The notes under the pieces were generated by a model. That model saw nothing but the letters and a program-made list of their open reading frames with translations, did no database searches and had not been told where the DNA came from. Shown in pieces: positions 16,638 through 25,896 of a stretch of DNA of 54,277 nucleotides. How positions within the stretch are numbered: position 1 is the first letter of the stretch; each line of letters starts with the position of its first letter. The DNA lies in NCBI GenBank assembly GCA_964588415.1, contig CAZPPK010000002.1, forward strand, positions 1-54,277, read 5' to 3'. Position numbers and translations under genes: made by a program. Origin of the DNA: Sulfidibacterium sp964588415 (GTDB lineage Bacteria; Bacteroidota; Bacteroidia; Bacteroidales; F082).

Positions 16638-18164
16638 TCAACTCATTGATGAATTCATCGTATTAAATAATTTTTCTTTACTGATGGGTTTATCCATATA
16701 GGTTTTAAAGCCTTCTTTCAACATCTTTTCCTGAAGACCGACATCCATAATATCTGACAGGGCAACAAATGGAGCCCTTTTGAAAACAGCGTTATTTTTT
16801 TGTAACTCTTGCCTAATTTTAATTCCGCCCTTTTTTTCAATAAAGTCAATGTTCAAGATGACAATATCGAAAGGCTGGCCCTTTTCGCCACCGTTTTTAA
16901 TTATTGCATCAAGCTCTTCCCTACTGGTAGCAAAAGAAAGATGGGAAATTCCGGGAAGCATTTTTCGGATGAGCATATTGTTCAGGTTATCATTATCAAT
17001 GACAAGAATCCTAGCAAGGTTGTGATTGAGTTGAATATTTACTGTCTTTTTATCGCCTGCCAACGATTTTGTTCCTCTAGAAAACGCCTTTTCTGATATC
17101 GGTTTTGTATGCGGAATATGGATTGTAACTGTTGTTCCGGAAGCTTTTTCCGATTCCAATTTAATGTTACCGCCCATCAAACCAAGCATTTTTTTTACAA
17201 GTGGTAATCCTAAACCAGCACCCTGATAGGTATTTTTGGAATAACCCAGGCTTTGACGGCGGAAAGGTTCGAATATTTCACTTTGAAAGGCCTTGTCAAT
17301 GCCAATCCCAGTATCTTTTATGATGATCACAACTTGCTCATCTTCTGTTTTTTGAATAATTTTTACAAAACCATTTTCAGTGTATTTTACGGCATTATCC
17401 AACAAGTTGGAAAGAATATGCTTTAATGCTTCCACATCGGTGGAAAAAAGTGGTACAGTTTCGCTTTGAAAGAATACCTGAAGTCCATTTTGCTTTGCTA
17501 CAGGCTTATATTCCGATATTAATTCGTTCATCAAAGCAGCCAAGTCGCAATTTTGTTTGCCAAGATTGAAAGTATTAGCTTCAATGCGGCTGATGTCAAT
17601 GATGTTGTTCAGCAAGTGTACCAAGGAATTACCACTTTTTCTAATGTTTTCACTATATTCATACAACTCAGAATCTTCTTTCATGGCAAAATCATTTCCC
17701 AGCAAATAAGAAAACCCTAAAATGTCGTTTAGATTGGTTCGAAGCGTGTGGCTTATGTTTGAAAGCAGTATACTATTCCTTTGGGCACTGTGATGAGCTT
17801 CATCCAAAGCAGATTGCATTGATTTCAGGTTCTTTTTTAAGTTTTCAGTACTCTGAACAAGGAGTCCTTTCTTTGTCAAAATCAGGTCATCAGAATGTTC
17901 CTGTATTTCCAGAATGGATTTCTCCGTATCTTCCATTTTGATTTCTATATCGGAAATGAATTTTGCAGAAATTCTGCGGTTCCTCTTGAAAAAAAGTTGA
18001 GTAAGAAAAAATAACACGATAATCACAAGGGATAACAAGATGAAAATCTCCCGCGAATTTGAACCCTGTGCAATGGTAGAAACTTGTTTTGCATGGAGCG
18101 GTAATGCTGAAATAACAAAAAATAGGATGAAAAATAAATTCCGATAGGTACTTACCTTTTTCAT
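16638..18164 (-). CDS. membrane hybrid histidine kinase with degenerate receiver
   Basis: The ATG at 18164, 2 bases after the upstream stop, is preferred because it begins a clean signal peptide (residues 1-25). A longer reading would overlap the methyltransferase. The 508-residue protein has one TM segment (about 40-59), a coiled coil, a HisKA domain with H139 in SHTLRTNLND, a HATPase domain (N, G1 DTGIGI, G2 GAGLGL boxes) and a C-terminal receiver. The usual Glu after the His is Thr and the Pro is Asn. In the receiver the acceptor Asp is Asn438 (IVILNID) while K492 is kept. Autophosphorylation may be altered, with output passing to the neighbouring receiver. Confidence 0.9.
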   Translation of the reverse strand: MKKVSTYRNLFFILFFVISALPLHAKQVSTIAQGSNSREIFILLSLVIIVLFFLTQLFFKRNRRISAKFISDIEIKMEDTEKSILEIQEHSDDLILTKKGLLVQSTENLKKNLKSMQSALDEAHHSAQRNSILLSNISHTLRTNLNDILGFSYLLGNDFAMKEDSELYEYSENIRKSGNSLVHLLNNIIDISRIEANTFNLGKQNCDLAALMNELISEYKPVAKQNGLQVFFQSETVPLFSTDVEALKHILSNLLDNAVKYTENGFVKIIQKTEDEQVVIIIKDTGIGIDKAFQSEIFEPFRRQSLGYSKNTYQGAGLGLPLVKKMLGLMGGNIKLESEKASGTTVTIHIPHTKPISEKAFSRGTKSLAGDKKTVNIQLNHNLARILVIDNDNLNNMLIRKMLPGISHLSFATSREELDAIIKNGGEKGQPFDIVILNIDFIEKKGGIKIRQELQKNNAVFKRAPFVALSDIMDVGLQEKMLKEGFKTYMDKPISKEKLFNTMNSSMS

Positions 18165-18166
18165 GA

Positions 18167-18994
18167 TTACTTGTTGATACGATTGGGTTTTGAACATAAA
18201 AACAGGTCCTCTTTTGGGTTTAAAGCAAATCTTCTGAGATCTATAACATTTGAGAAATTCCAGTTTTGTTTTATGATTTTCACTTCAAAGCCTGCTTTTC
18301 TTAACCTTTCGGGATAATCTTTACCGTAGATACGCACATGATCAAACTGGCCGAAAGCTTTTTCCCTTTCTGCGGGTTTGGTAATGGTGTTATCTTCTAA
18401 TGTTTTATCCAAAATGAGTGAGTAGGGGACCTGTAATAGTGCCTTTCCACCTGGTTTCAGCACCCTGAAAAGTTCACGTATGGCCTTTGCATCTTCGGGG
18501 ATATGTTCCAGCACATGGTTGCATAAGATCCAATCAAAAGTGTTGTCATCGATCTGAAGGTCAAGAAGATCCTCCCTTTTAATGTTCTTATCGTAGTAAA
18601 GTCCTTCTTCATATTTTGTAGCAGGGTAATAATCTATAGTAGGTGCTTTTCTAAAAACCTTGTATAAAGAAGGTTCGGGTGCAACATGCATCAAGAATTG
18701 TTTCTTTTTGAAAAAATCACTTTCATATTTTAGATAGAGATAAATCAATCTGTCACGATCTGTGCTTTGGCATCGGGGACATACATCGTTATCCCGTCGT
18801 CCACCTCCGACAATTTGCTTTTCAGTGATGACGGGCAAATCAAATCCACCTGGGAGCATTTTCCGGAATTTATGGTCACAAACCGGACATTCATACCAGC
18901 TGCCAGAATAATAAATTCCCCTGAAATACAACCAGCTTTGCTTTAAGGCTCTGCCCAAAAACGACGGTAATATTTTTTTTACTAGTTTTTTCAA
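18167..18994 (-). CDS. SAM-dependent methyltransferase with N-terminal zinc-ribbon-like cysteines
   Basis: The 275-residue product has a CxxC pair at C36/C39 and another at C72/C75, suggesting a small zinc-binding module. A Methyltransf_11-type domain follows (DNTFDWILCNHVLEHI, then FRVLKPGGKALLQVPYS). The start is a TTG at 18994: the in-frame stop of the upstream beta-helix gene lies just before it and no ATG is nearby. It probably methylates a sugar of the exopolysaccharide or a lipid-linked intermediate, inferred from its place in the polysaccharide operon. Confidence 0.82.
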   Translation of the reverse strand: MKKLVKKILPSFLGRALKQSWLYFRGIYYSGSWYECPVCDHKFRKMLPGGFDLPVITEKQIVGGGRRDNDVCPRCQSTDRDRLIYLYLKYESDFFKKKQFLMHVAPEPSLYKVFRKAPTIDYYPATKYEEGLYYDKNIKREDLLDLQIDDNTFDWILCNHVLEHIPEDAKAIRELFRVLKPGGKALLQVPYSLILDKTLEDNTITKPAEREKAFGQFDHVRIYGKDYPERLRKAGFEVKIIKQNWNFSNVIDLRRFALNPKEDLFLCSKPNRINK

Positions 18995-19003
18995 GATCAG
19001 TGA

Positions 19004-20665
19004 TTAATGTTGAACAATAACAGGTCTGCTTGTCTTCCCGTTTTTTGTAAAGATATTCAGAAAATACCAACCATTTGTAAAAGAACCCACATTAAAACTC
19101 TGACTGCAGACTTGCATTGCAGCACAAGGAAATTGCCTGAAATATAGAGTTCTTCCTAATGCATCGGAAAACGTAACTTTGACCTGTTGTTTGGTTTTCA
19201 CGGTAAGCTCAAGCTGAATCTTTTCTGATGCCGGGTTTGGAAATACTTTCACATTTTGTATTTCCGTTGCCGGCCGATTCGTAACGCCTACCTGTGGGTC
19301 GTGATTTTCATAAGCTCCGGCGTCAAAAGAATTATGATAAGGTCTTAACCTGTTCAAAATATCAAAAGTAATTCCTTCAACTGTCAGGTCTGTTCCATAA
19401 TCAACCGCTGGCGATGAAAATTGTAAATCAAAGTTCATCGTGACTGGATTAATGAATTTAACCCGAGAAATTGTATCACTTGTATAATTGGTCTTTTTTT
19501 CAACATTATTAGCATTGGCAATATTAATGTAAGCAGTTGATCCATCAGTAGCAAATTTCCCTGGACTAACAATCAAATTATTGATTACTTTAATCGTATC
19601 CAGCTTAGTATTGTTGAGATCGATCCCGAAACTTTTCGGGCTTACGATGGTATTGTTGTAAATACCCAATTGAGCATTGGCCAATGTCGAATCGGTACCG
19701 ACATAAATTCCATGTTTTTGATATGAAAAAGAATTAGGGTAATAGGTTTTCCCCGCATTAACAATCAAATTATTGAATATCTTGAAATTCCCCAGACCAA
19801 ATACGTCGATTCCATCGCCTTTTCCGCCGATGATCTTATTGTTGTATGTGTCACATTTACTTCCTCCACCAATTATAATGCCTGACATTTGGTACAGAGT
19901 GCCCTGGTAGGAATCATTTTTAATGGTATTGTCGTGGATAAAGCAACCTGAATCTGCAGAACTCACCTGAATACCGTCATAACCTGTATGTTCAATCAGG
20001 TTGTTATAAATCTTTACTCCCTTCAATACTTGTGGATAAACCACGGTATCGCAATTCCCAGTAAGATGAAGCCCCGAATAATGAGAATTCCCTATATACA
20101 AACCCTCATTAGGAACATCATGGACGTAACAATCATGGAACGAAAAATCGTACATCGTAAATTTGTCGCGTGTAGCCGAATAATTGCCACATACGGGGTC
20201 TGTCTTTGCATAAACTCCACCAATAGCGGTGTGTGAAATTTCAACGTGAGAGATTTCTATGTTGGTGCTAAGATCATCAATCCCCATCCCGGCACCTTTC
20301 TCCACGCTGTCAATCTGGAAACCATAAGTAATGTTTTTATCACCGTTTCCACGGAAGATAACGTGCGAACAATTCCCAATTTTAATTCCAAAATAATTTG
20401 AAGTGTTGATAGTTACAGCTCCTCCAAAGTTTACAAAAGTAATGGGTTTGTCTGCGGTTCCATGAAAATCTTTCAGGTAGATATAATCCCATTTCCCTGC
20501 TTTAAGGCACACGGTATCCCCAGGTTTTATCTGTTGGAAACTAGAAGCATCAATATAGGTTGTATCCGAACCAATGGAGATAGTGCAAGTCTGGGAAAAC
20601 GCCTGCCCCGTCATCCATATCATTATTAAAAATAAAAAGATAAAACCTGTTATTTTAGCTTTCAT
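19004..20665 (-). CDS. secreted right-handed beta-helix protein with T9SS sorting domain
   Basis: The ATG at 20665 gives a clear signal peptide (MKAKITGFIFLFLIMIW, cleavage after AFSQ) and avoids overlap with the preceding gene. The 553-residue protein consists of parallel beta-helix repeats (recurrent N-x-I-x-H/G/N rungs such as IYNNLIEHTGYDGIQV and IHDNTI). The last roughly 80 residues form a type A T9SS C-terminal domain (VKVFPNPASEKIQLEL ... NGWYFLNIF). It should cross the outer membrane by the type IX system. Such helices are typical of polysaccharide lyases or epimerases, so a role in cutting or editing the locus polymer is plausible. No catalytic triad was identified. Confidence 0.85.
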   Translation of the reverse strand: MKAKITGFIFLFLIMIWMTGQAFSQTCTISIGSDTTYIDASSFQQIKPGDTVCLKAGKWDYIYLKDFHGTADKPITFVNFGGAVTINTSNYFGIKIGNCSHVIFRGNGDKNITYGFQIDSVEKGAGMGIDDLSTNIEISHVEISHTAIGGVYAKTDPVCGNYSATRDKFTMYDFSFHDCYVHDVPNEGLYIGNSHYSGLHLTGNCDTVVYPQVLKGVKIYNNLIEHTGYDGIQVSSADSGCFIHDNTIKNDSYQGTLYQMSGIIIGGGSKCDTYNNKIIGGKGDGIDVFGLGNFKIFNNLIVNAGKTYYPNSFSYQKHGIYVGTDSTLANAQLGIYNNTIVSPKSFGIDLNNTKLDTIKVINNLIVSPGKFATDGSTAYINIANANNVEKKTNYTSDTISRVKFINPVTMNFDLQFSSPAVDYGTDLTVEGITFDILNRLRPYHNSFDAGAYENHDPQVGVTNRPATEIQNVKVFPNPASEKIQLELTVKTKQQVKVTFSDALGRTLYFRQFPCAAMQVCSQSFNVGSFTNGWYFLNIFTKNGKTSRPVIVQH

Positions 20666-20676
20666 GCTCTTTCCGT

Positions 20677-21870
20677 TTAGGAGCCTCTTTTGGCTCTTTC
20701 CCAATTTACACTTTGTTGTCCTTTAAAATATCGTCTGATACCGGCAAAAACAGCATAATTCATTACAAAGAAATAATATGGAACAAAGAATATCTTGCTG
20801 CTAATCTTTCTGTTTTCCAGATACCATCCGGTCAAAGCCAATATATAAAATACCACTTCTGCATAGAACAAAAGTACGTATAAGTTGGAAGTATTTGTAA
20901 ATCCTGCATTCCAGCCAAGCCACAGATTCAGTAAAAATATTAAAGGAAGTGACAAGGGTGCCAGCGTCCAGCGTAGCACACGATGCGAAATGTATTGAAG
21001 GCTTAAAAGCCTGTATTTGAATATGTTAAGTAATGGCATCAATCGCACTATGGATTGAATTCCACCTGCTGCTATACGAATTTTCCTTTTTAATTCTTCC
21101 TTAACATTGGCCGAAGAACTTTCAATGGCATATGCATCGGGATCGTATTGAATAGTCCAACCTTTCATGGCAATCCGAAGCGAAATAATAAAATCATCCA
21201 GCAAAGTATCTTTCTTTACCGGTTCAAAAAGTTCAGTCCTTATTGCAAAAAGTTCGCCTGCAGCACCCACTACCGAATAAAGCTCGGCATCCCATTTTTT
21301 GAGTTTCGATTCGTATCTCCAGTACACACCTTCAGTGCCGGCTGCAGTATCCTTTTCTTTATTAAAGATACGCTTCTCTCCGGAAACACAGCCTACTTTA
21401 GGATCAGCGAAAAGCCTGACAATCCGTTTGATAGATTCTTTGCCAAGAATGGTATTACCATCGGAAAAAATGGTAATAGGCGATTTTACAAACTGCATGC
21501 CCCGGTTCATGGCGCCAATCTTTCCGCCACGCTGATCTTCGTGATACACTTCAACGCCTTGTTGGCCATATTTTTTGAGAATGTCAGGTGTTCCATCATC
21601 AGATCCGTCTGTTATCCAGACTTGTTTTACTTTTTCACGGGGATATTCAAGGCTAAACGAATTCTCAACTTTCGCATCAACATAATCTTTTTCGTTGTAT
21701 GCAGCGACAAAAAGTGTCACTTCAGGTTCATAATCCGGGTTGAAATTCTTTTTGTGCGAGGAGAATAACCTTTTGATACTTACCATAAAAAAAAGTAATA
21801 TTCCGTATCCCAGGTAAGAATAAAACACAACAAATAGCAATACCCAAAAAATGATTTCCACTGCTATCAT
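20677..21870 (-). CDS. membrane family 2 glycosyltransferase
   Basis: The 397-residue protein has an N-terminal TM helix (about 5-30), a GT-A domain (LFVAAYNE, WITDGSDDGT, FSDGNT in place of DxD, LLDDFIIS) and three to four C-terminal TM segments, the architecture of processive or polymer-assembling GT2 enzymes. The canonical QxxRW is weak here (KRKIRIAAGG). It sits between the FkbM methyltransferase (4-base gap) and the beta-helix gene, so it belongs to the distal part of the polysaccharide operon. Confidence 0.87.
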   Translation of the reverse strand: MIAVEIIFWVLLFVVFYSYLGYGILLFFMVSIKRLFSSHKKNFNPDYEPEVTLFVAAYNEKDYVDAKVENSFSLEYPREKVKQVWITDGSDDGTPDILKKYGQQGVEVYHEDQRGGKIGAMNRGMQFVKSPITIFSDGNTILGKESIKRIVRLFADPKVGCVSGEKRIFNKEKDTAAGTEGVYWRYESKLKKWDAELYSVVGAAGELFAIRTELFEPVKKDTLLDDFIISLRIAMKGWTIQYDPDAYAIESSSANVKEELKRKIRIAAGGIQSIVRLMPLLNIFKYRLLSLQYISHRVLRWTLAPLSLPLIFLLNLWLGWNAGFTNTSNLYVLLFYAEVVFYILALTGWYLENRKISSKIFFVPYYFFVMNYAVFAGIRRYFKGQQSVNWERAKRGS

Positions 21871-21874
21871 ACTA

Positions 21875-22672
21875 TTAATTTTCCAGAATTTTTTTTGCGC
21901 CCATGTTTAGTTCGTCAACTTTGAGAATTTCAAACGGGGCAATTTCGTTTAATACTTTTGACAACTTGTCTTTGCCACTATGCACCGATTCCATCACAAT
22001 CAAAACGTTGGAGTAGGTCTGAAGGAATTTCTTTGCGCCCAAAAGCACTTCTTCTTCCATACCTTCTACGTCAATTTTCATAAAGATTCTGTCTTCTTTT
22101 TTGATATCCATTTTGGGCATCAAATCATCCAGCGGAACAATGTTTGATTCGATGATCAATTGTTTGTCATCCAAATTTTCGCTCAAATCAACACCCACCA
22201 GGTGTGAAGCTCCTGTATTCAGGGTGTCAAAAGCAAATTCGGCTTTCTGTTTATGCGTTCCCAATGCCAGATTAAAAACTTTTACTTTATCATCCAAATC
22301 ATTTAATAGCAGGTTAATCTTGGTAGCATTGTAATTGGATTTTATGGGTTCAAAAGCATAACCACGAAGTCCTCCTACTGCAAATAAAATGGAATAAGTG
22401 CCAATATTTGCGCCGACATCAAGAAAGACATTATAATCTTTGAGATGTTTGTAAACGAATTCCTTCACGTTCCATTCGTAGGCATAGTTGGCAAACTGAA
22501 AGTCGATGGTGCCTTTCCTTACTACAAATGTTCCAAGACTACTACGGTAAATTCTTGATTTACTTGTTGTACGTCTCAACAAAACGAACTTCATGGAAGT
22601 GAGAATATAGCGGTATTCTTTACATTTTATGAAATCTTTGAAATACATCAAAAAGGTATTGATCTTATGCAT
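21875..22672 (-). CDS. FkbM-family methyltransferase
   Basis: The 265-residue SAM-dependent enzyme has the FkbM features: motif I FLDVGANIGTYSILFA near residue 80, EPIKSNY, and the FMKIDVEGMEEEVLLGA block. FkbM-type enzymes in polysaccharide loci usually O-methylate a sugar. It is preceded by a 90-base A/T-rich gap after the acetyltransferase, where I see no strong promoter box. Confidence 0.88.
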   Translation of the reverse strand: MHKINTFLMYFKDFIKCKEYRYILTSMKFVLLRRTTSKSRIYRSSLGTFVVRKGTIDFQFANYAYEWNVKEFVYKHLKDYNVFLDVGANIGTYSILFAVGGLRGYAFEPIKSNYNATKINLLLNDLDDKVKVFNLALGTHKQKAEFAFDTLNTGASHLVGVDLSENLDDKQLIIESNIVPLDDLMPKMDIKKEDRIFMKIDVEGMEEEVLLGAKKFLQTYSNVLIVMESVHSGKDKLSKVLNEIAPFEILKVDELNMGAKKILEN

Positions 22673-22762
22673 ATGTCTCTTTTTTCTTTAATAATTAATC
22701 CCTTAACTTTTTTCTTCCTAAACGGTTGCTAAGATAATATCAAAAAAACCAACAGAGTAATT

Positions 22763-23383
22763 TTATTTGGGAACCCTGATCCACTGTTTTGTTTCCAGAT
22801 CATATTGTTTTAGAATTTTTCCGGGATTTCCTACCACAACTGAATAAGGTGGAACATCTTTTACTACAACACTTCCAGCCGCCACTACGGAATGTTTTCC
22901 CAATGTTACTCCGGAAGTAACGACTGCATTGGCTCCAATCCAGACTTCATCTTCCACTACAATTGGTTTTGTGGAAACTTTCTGACGGCTTGGTGGCAAC
23001 GAAATATCTTCGTAACCATGATTTAACCCAGAAAGCACTACATTTTGCGCAAACATGACATCGTTCCCCACTTTGACTGGGCCAATCAATACATCGCCCA
23101 ATCCAATACGGGTCCGATCACCAATAAAAACATCACCAACACCATTATTGATGGTGCAGAAATCTTCAATAGTGGAATCAGTCCCTAGTTCAAATCGGTT
23201 AAAAGGCAGAACGTCCATTCTTGTGCGACGCCGGATTAGCGACCTTTTACCTTTTTTATGTTTTATGGGGTTCACGAAAAGTTTTACCCAAAGACGCGGC
23301 CTGGCCTGGTTTCGGGGCATAAGCATCCAAAGCACCAGCTTCTTAAGCTTTTCATTGGATTTTATTTTTTCTTTAAGTCCCAT
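22763..23383 (-). CDS. hexapeptide-repeat (left-handed beta-helix) acyltransferase
   Basis: The 206-residue product has a central run of isoleucine/valine-rich hexapeptides forming a left-handed beta-helix (from about residue 70). The catalytic His is in SGLNHGYED, with the loop and the closing VVGNPGKILK typical of WcaF/NodL-like O-acetyltransferases. It likely acetylates the polymer repeat unit using acetyl-CoA. It is one base from the adjoining glycosyltransferase gene. Confidence 0.88.
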   Translation of the reverse strand: MGLKEKIKSNEKLKKLVLWMLMPRNQARPRLWVKLFVNPIKHKKGKRSLIRRRTRMDVLPFNRFELGTDSTIEDFCTINNGVGDVFIGDRTRIGLGDVLIGPVKVGNDVMFAQNVVLSGLNHGYEDISLPPSRQKVSTKPIVVEDEVWIGANAVVTSGVTLGKHSVVAAGSVVVKDVPPYSVVVGNPGKILKQYDLETKQWIRVPK

Positions 23384-23384
23384 C

Positions 23385-24584
23385 TCATTTTTGATTTTCT
23401 ATTTCTTCAATACGTTTATATATTTCTTCAGCATTGGCTTCCCAGGTATGGCTCCGCGCCAACTTTTCACGTTCTGTTTCCTTTTCCGTCGTGTTTTCTT
23501 GTAAAGCTTTCTCGATCAGTTTCACGTACTCTTCCTTATTTTCTGCAAGATAAACATAATCGCTAAAAACTTCCATAGCTTCGGTTTTGGTTGCAACTGA
23601 AGGCTTTCCCATAGCCAGATATTCATCAATTTTGCGAGGATAATTCCCCCTTGTGACTTCGTTAAGCTTTTGTGGGTTGAGAGCTACGTCAAACGTGTTA
23701 AGGTAATTAGGAAGTTCATCCATATTTTTTCTTCCCATAAAATGAACATTCTCAATCTGGTGCAGTTCACTGTTTTTAAATCCTTCATCTTCAGGACCAA
23801 CTAATACTAGTGACCAGTCAGGCCGGCTTTTTGCGATATGTACCAAAACATCAATATCAAGGCGCAAGGTATAAAGAACCCCGATGTATCCGATTACCGG
23901 ATTTTTGATGCCTACCATATCGGCAGGGGTAGATTTTATAAGCTTTTTATCAAAAAGGGAAACATCGCAGCCTTGTCCAACATAGTAAGAGCGGGGGTTA
24001 AACTTTCGTGCCAGACCGGCAAGATAGGTGGAATTGGCCACCACAAGGTCAACTTTTGACATAAGTGCTGCTTCAATGCGAATCCCCTGTGTTTTCCAGT
24101 AATCCACAGCGATCATATTGTCGCGAGTGTAATAAACGTAGGTTTTTGCCCCAATGAGCTCCTTAAGGTAAAAACTGCGGAACATATCTGTATCATTGAA
24201 AATGATGACATCTTTAAAATTCAGTTTTTTAAGGGCGCGTTTAATTTCTCCGGAGAAGCGTCTGTTGTTGATCTTATTGATAAAATCAAACAATCCATTA
24301 GAGGGAAGTTGATTGATTGATTCGAGCATGGTTCTGGGGTAGAAGCTCCACATATTTTCGTTGATCTGCTCCATATCCGGGAGTTCCCCTTTAATGATTT
24401 TAATCCTTTTTTGAATGATAGTATCTTTTCTTCCTCTGAACCGTGTCATCCTGTCGAGCGAGTAATTTACATATAATACCCTGTTATGCCTGGAAAAAAC
24501 TTCGGCCAGGTTAATGACATTACTTCCAATCCGGCTGTCAAGTGCCACAAGTCCTACCATTAAGATATCCCTGTTTCTGATCAT
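23385..24584 (-). CDS. family 1/4-type glycosyltransferase (paralogue of 29448-30665)
   Basis: A GT-B enzyme of 399 residues from the ATG at 24584; an earlier TTG would overlap the preceding gene. The C-terminal nucleotide-sugar half is clear (PVIGYIGVLYTLRLDIDVL, LVLVGPEDEGF, KIDEYLAMGKPSVAT). It shares many blocks with the enzyme at 29448-30665, such as the GQGCD stretch and the NYPRKIDEYLAMGK block, so the two arose by duplication. The AMGKP segment is where family members bind the donor phosphate. Confidence 0.88.
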   Translation of the reverse strand: MIRNRDILMVGLVALDSRIGSNVINLAEVFSRHNRVLYVNYSLDRMTRFRGRKDTIIQKRIKIIKGELPDMEQINENMWSFYPRTMLESINQLPSNGLFDFINKINNRRFSGEIKRALKKLNFKDVIIFNDTDMFRSFYLKELIGAKTYVYYTRDNMIAVDYWKTQGIRIEAALMSKVDLVVANSTYLAGLARKFNPRSYYVGQGCDVSLFDKKLIKSTPADMVGIKNPVIGYIGVLYTLRLDIDVLVHIAKSRPDWSLVLVGPEDEGFKNSELHQIENVHFMGRKNMDELPNYLNTFDVALNPQKLNEVTRGNYPRKIDEYLAMGKPSVATKTEAMEVFSDYVYLAENKEEYVKLIEKALQENTTEKETEREKLARSHTWEANAEEIYKRIEEIENQK

Positions 24585-24589
24585 AAGTT

Positions 24590-25753
24590 TCAATTTAGTT
24601 TTCGGTGGTTATTATACACGGTCTTATAGAGTTCCAGTACGTTTTGAGCCATATTTTTCCACGAAAACTTTTCTGCCTGTTTGATTCCTTCTTTCGTTAG
24701 TTTTTCCCTAAGTTTTTCATCGGAAAGAAGAATTTCAATTCCTTTTGAAATTTCTTCCGGTTTAAAAGGATCGACAATGTAAGCTGCACCGCCGGAAACT
24801 TCCGGCATTGATGATGTATTGGAAGTGATTACAGGAGTTCCACATCGCATGGCTTCCAGCATGGGAATTCCAAAACTTTCGCGTAATGACGGATAGAGAA
24901 AAACCTTGCAAAGATTATAGACAGCAGGCAGATCAGTATTGACCACATATCCTGTCAGAATGATATGTTCTCTGAGTTCCTTATCACCAATTTCGGCAAG
25001 AAGTTTTTCCAGCTCAGCTTCGGCATAATCAAGAATTACAAGATAAAGGTCTTCATCACCTGACCTTTCCATGTAATCTGAGAATGCCTTTAGCACACCA
25101 ATCGTGTTCTTTTTAGGATCAGTATTTCCCAAGAAAAATAAAAACCGGTCGGGCAGGGTGTAGAGCCCTTTAACCCTTTGAAGTTCACCGGTATCTTCTA
25201 TTTTTTTAAAATGTTCACTAACACCGTTGTAGATAGCAACCAGCCGGTCATCATTTTCAGAAAAACCAAAAAAGTTGTGAATCCGGCTTTTTTCAAATTC
25301 AGAAACGGTAATGATCTTGTCTGCTTTTTTCACCACACGCGGTACTACATATCGCCGATACATATTCCCAATTTTTTGGTACCAGGAACCGCCTTTTTTG
25401 AAAAGGCTGATACTTTCAAGGTAAATAATGTCGTGAAGAGTTACCACCAGAGGTATTTTGGAATAAATTGGTGCTGTATTACTGGTACAATGCAAAATGT
25501 CACAGTCTTCTTCCAGAGCGGCTTTCGGAAGCACCTTTTGTTCCCAGACAGGGTAGGAGCCACCTTCCAACTCAACAAATTTAAAATTAGATGTTTCCTG
25601 AAAAATTCGGTTGTCTTTATCAGGTTTAATAAAGATGACATATTCGTTTTCATGGTCGATTTTCTGAAGCTCTTTGATAAGTTCAAGAGCTACCATGTCC
25701 ATGCCATGTTTTTTCTTCCGGTAGAGTCTTTGGCCTTCTATTCCTATTCTCAT
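24590..25753 (-). CDS. family 4 glycosyltransferase
   Basis: The 387-residue GT-B retaining enzyme of the mannosyltransferase-like GT4 group has an N-terminal MRIGIEGQRLYRKKKHGMD acceptor loop, DRFLFFLGNTDPKKN, and the donor-site EX7E block (RESFGIPMLEAMRCGTPVIT) intact. It is unlike the neighbouring duplicated pair, so it probably adds a different sugar. It starts after a 143-base gap that may hold an internal promoter, although no TANNTTTG match is present; a small inverted repeat (GTATTA/TAATAC, 25773-25801 region) is seen. Confidence 0.9.
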   Translation of the reverse strand: MRIGIEGQRLYRKKKHGMDMVALELIKELQKIDHENEYVIFIKPDKDNRIFQETSNFKFVELEGGSYPVWEQKVLPKAALEEDCDILHCTSNTAPIYSKIPLVVTLHDIIYLESISLFKKGGSWYQKIGNMYRRYVVPRVVKKADKIITVSEFEKSRIHNFFGFSENDDRLVAIYNGVSEHFKKIEDTGELQRVKGLYTLPDRFLFFLGNTDPKKNTIGVLKAFSDYMERSGDEDLYLVILDYAEAELEKLLAEIGDKELREHIILTGYVVNTDLPAVYNLCKVFLYPSLRESFGIPMLEAMRCGTPVITSNTSSMPEVSGGAAYIVDPFKPEEISKGIEILLSDEKLREKLTKEGIKQAEKFSWKNMAQNVLELYKTVYNNHRKLN

Positions 25754-25896
25754 CTATTTTTAGATTTTTAGGTATTAATATTACAAAAAATAGTAATACT
25801 TCCGGGTACTTATTAGGAATTTATTTACCATGCAATTGTGAAAACAAAATGCTGTGAATCAGAAGAAATAAACTTTACCAGATTTTTAGTTTTCAG

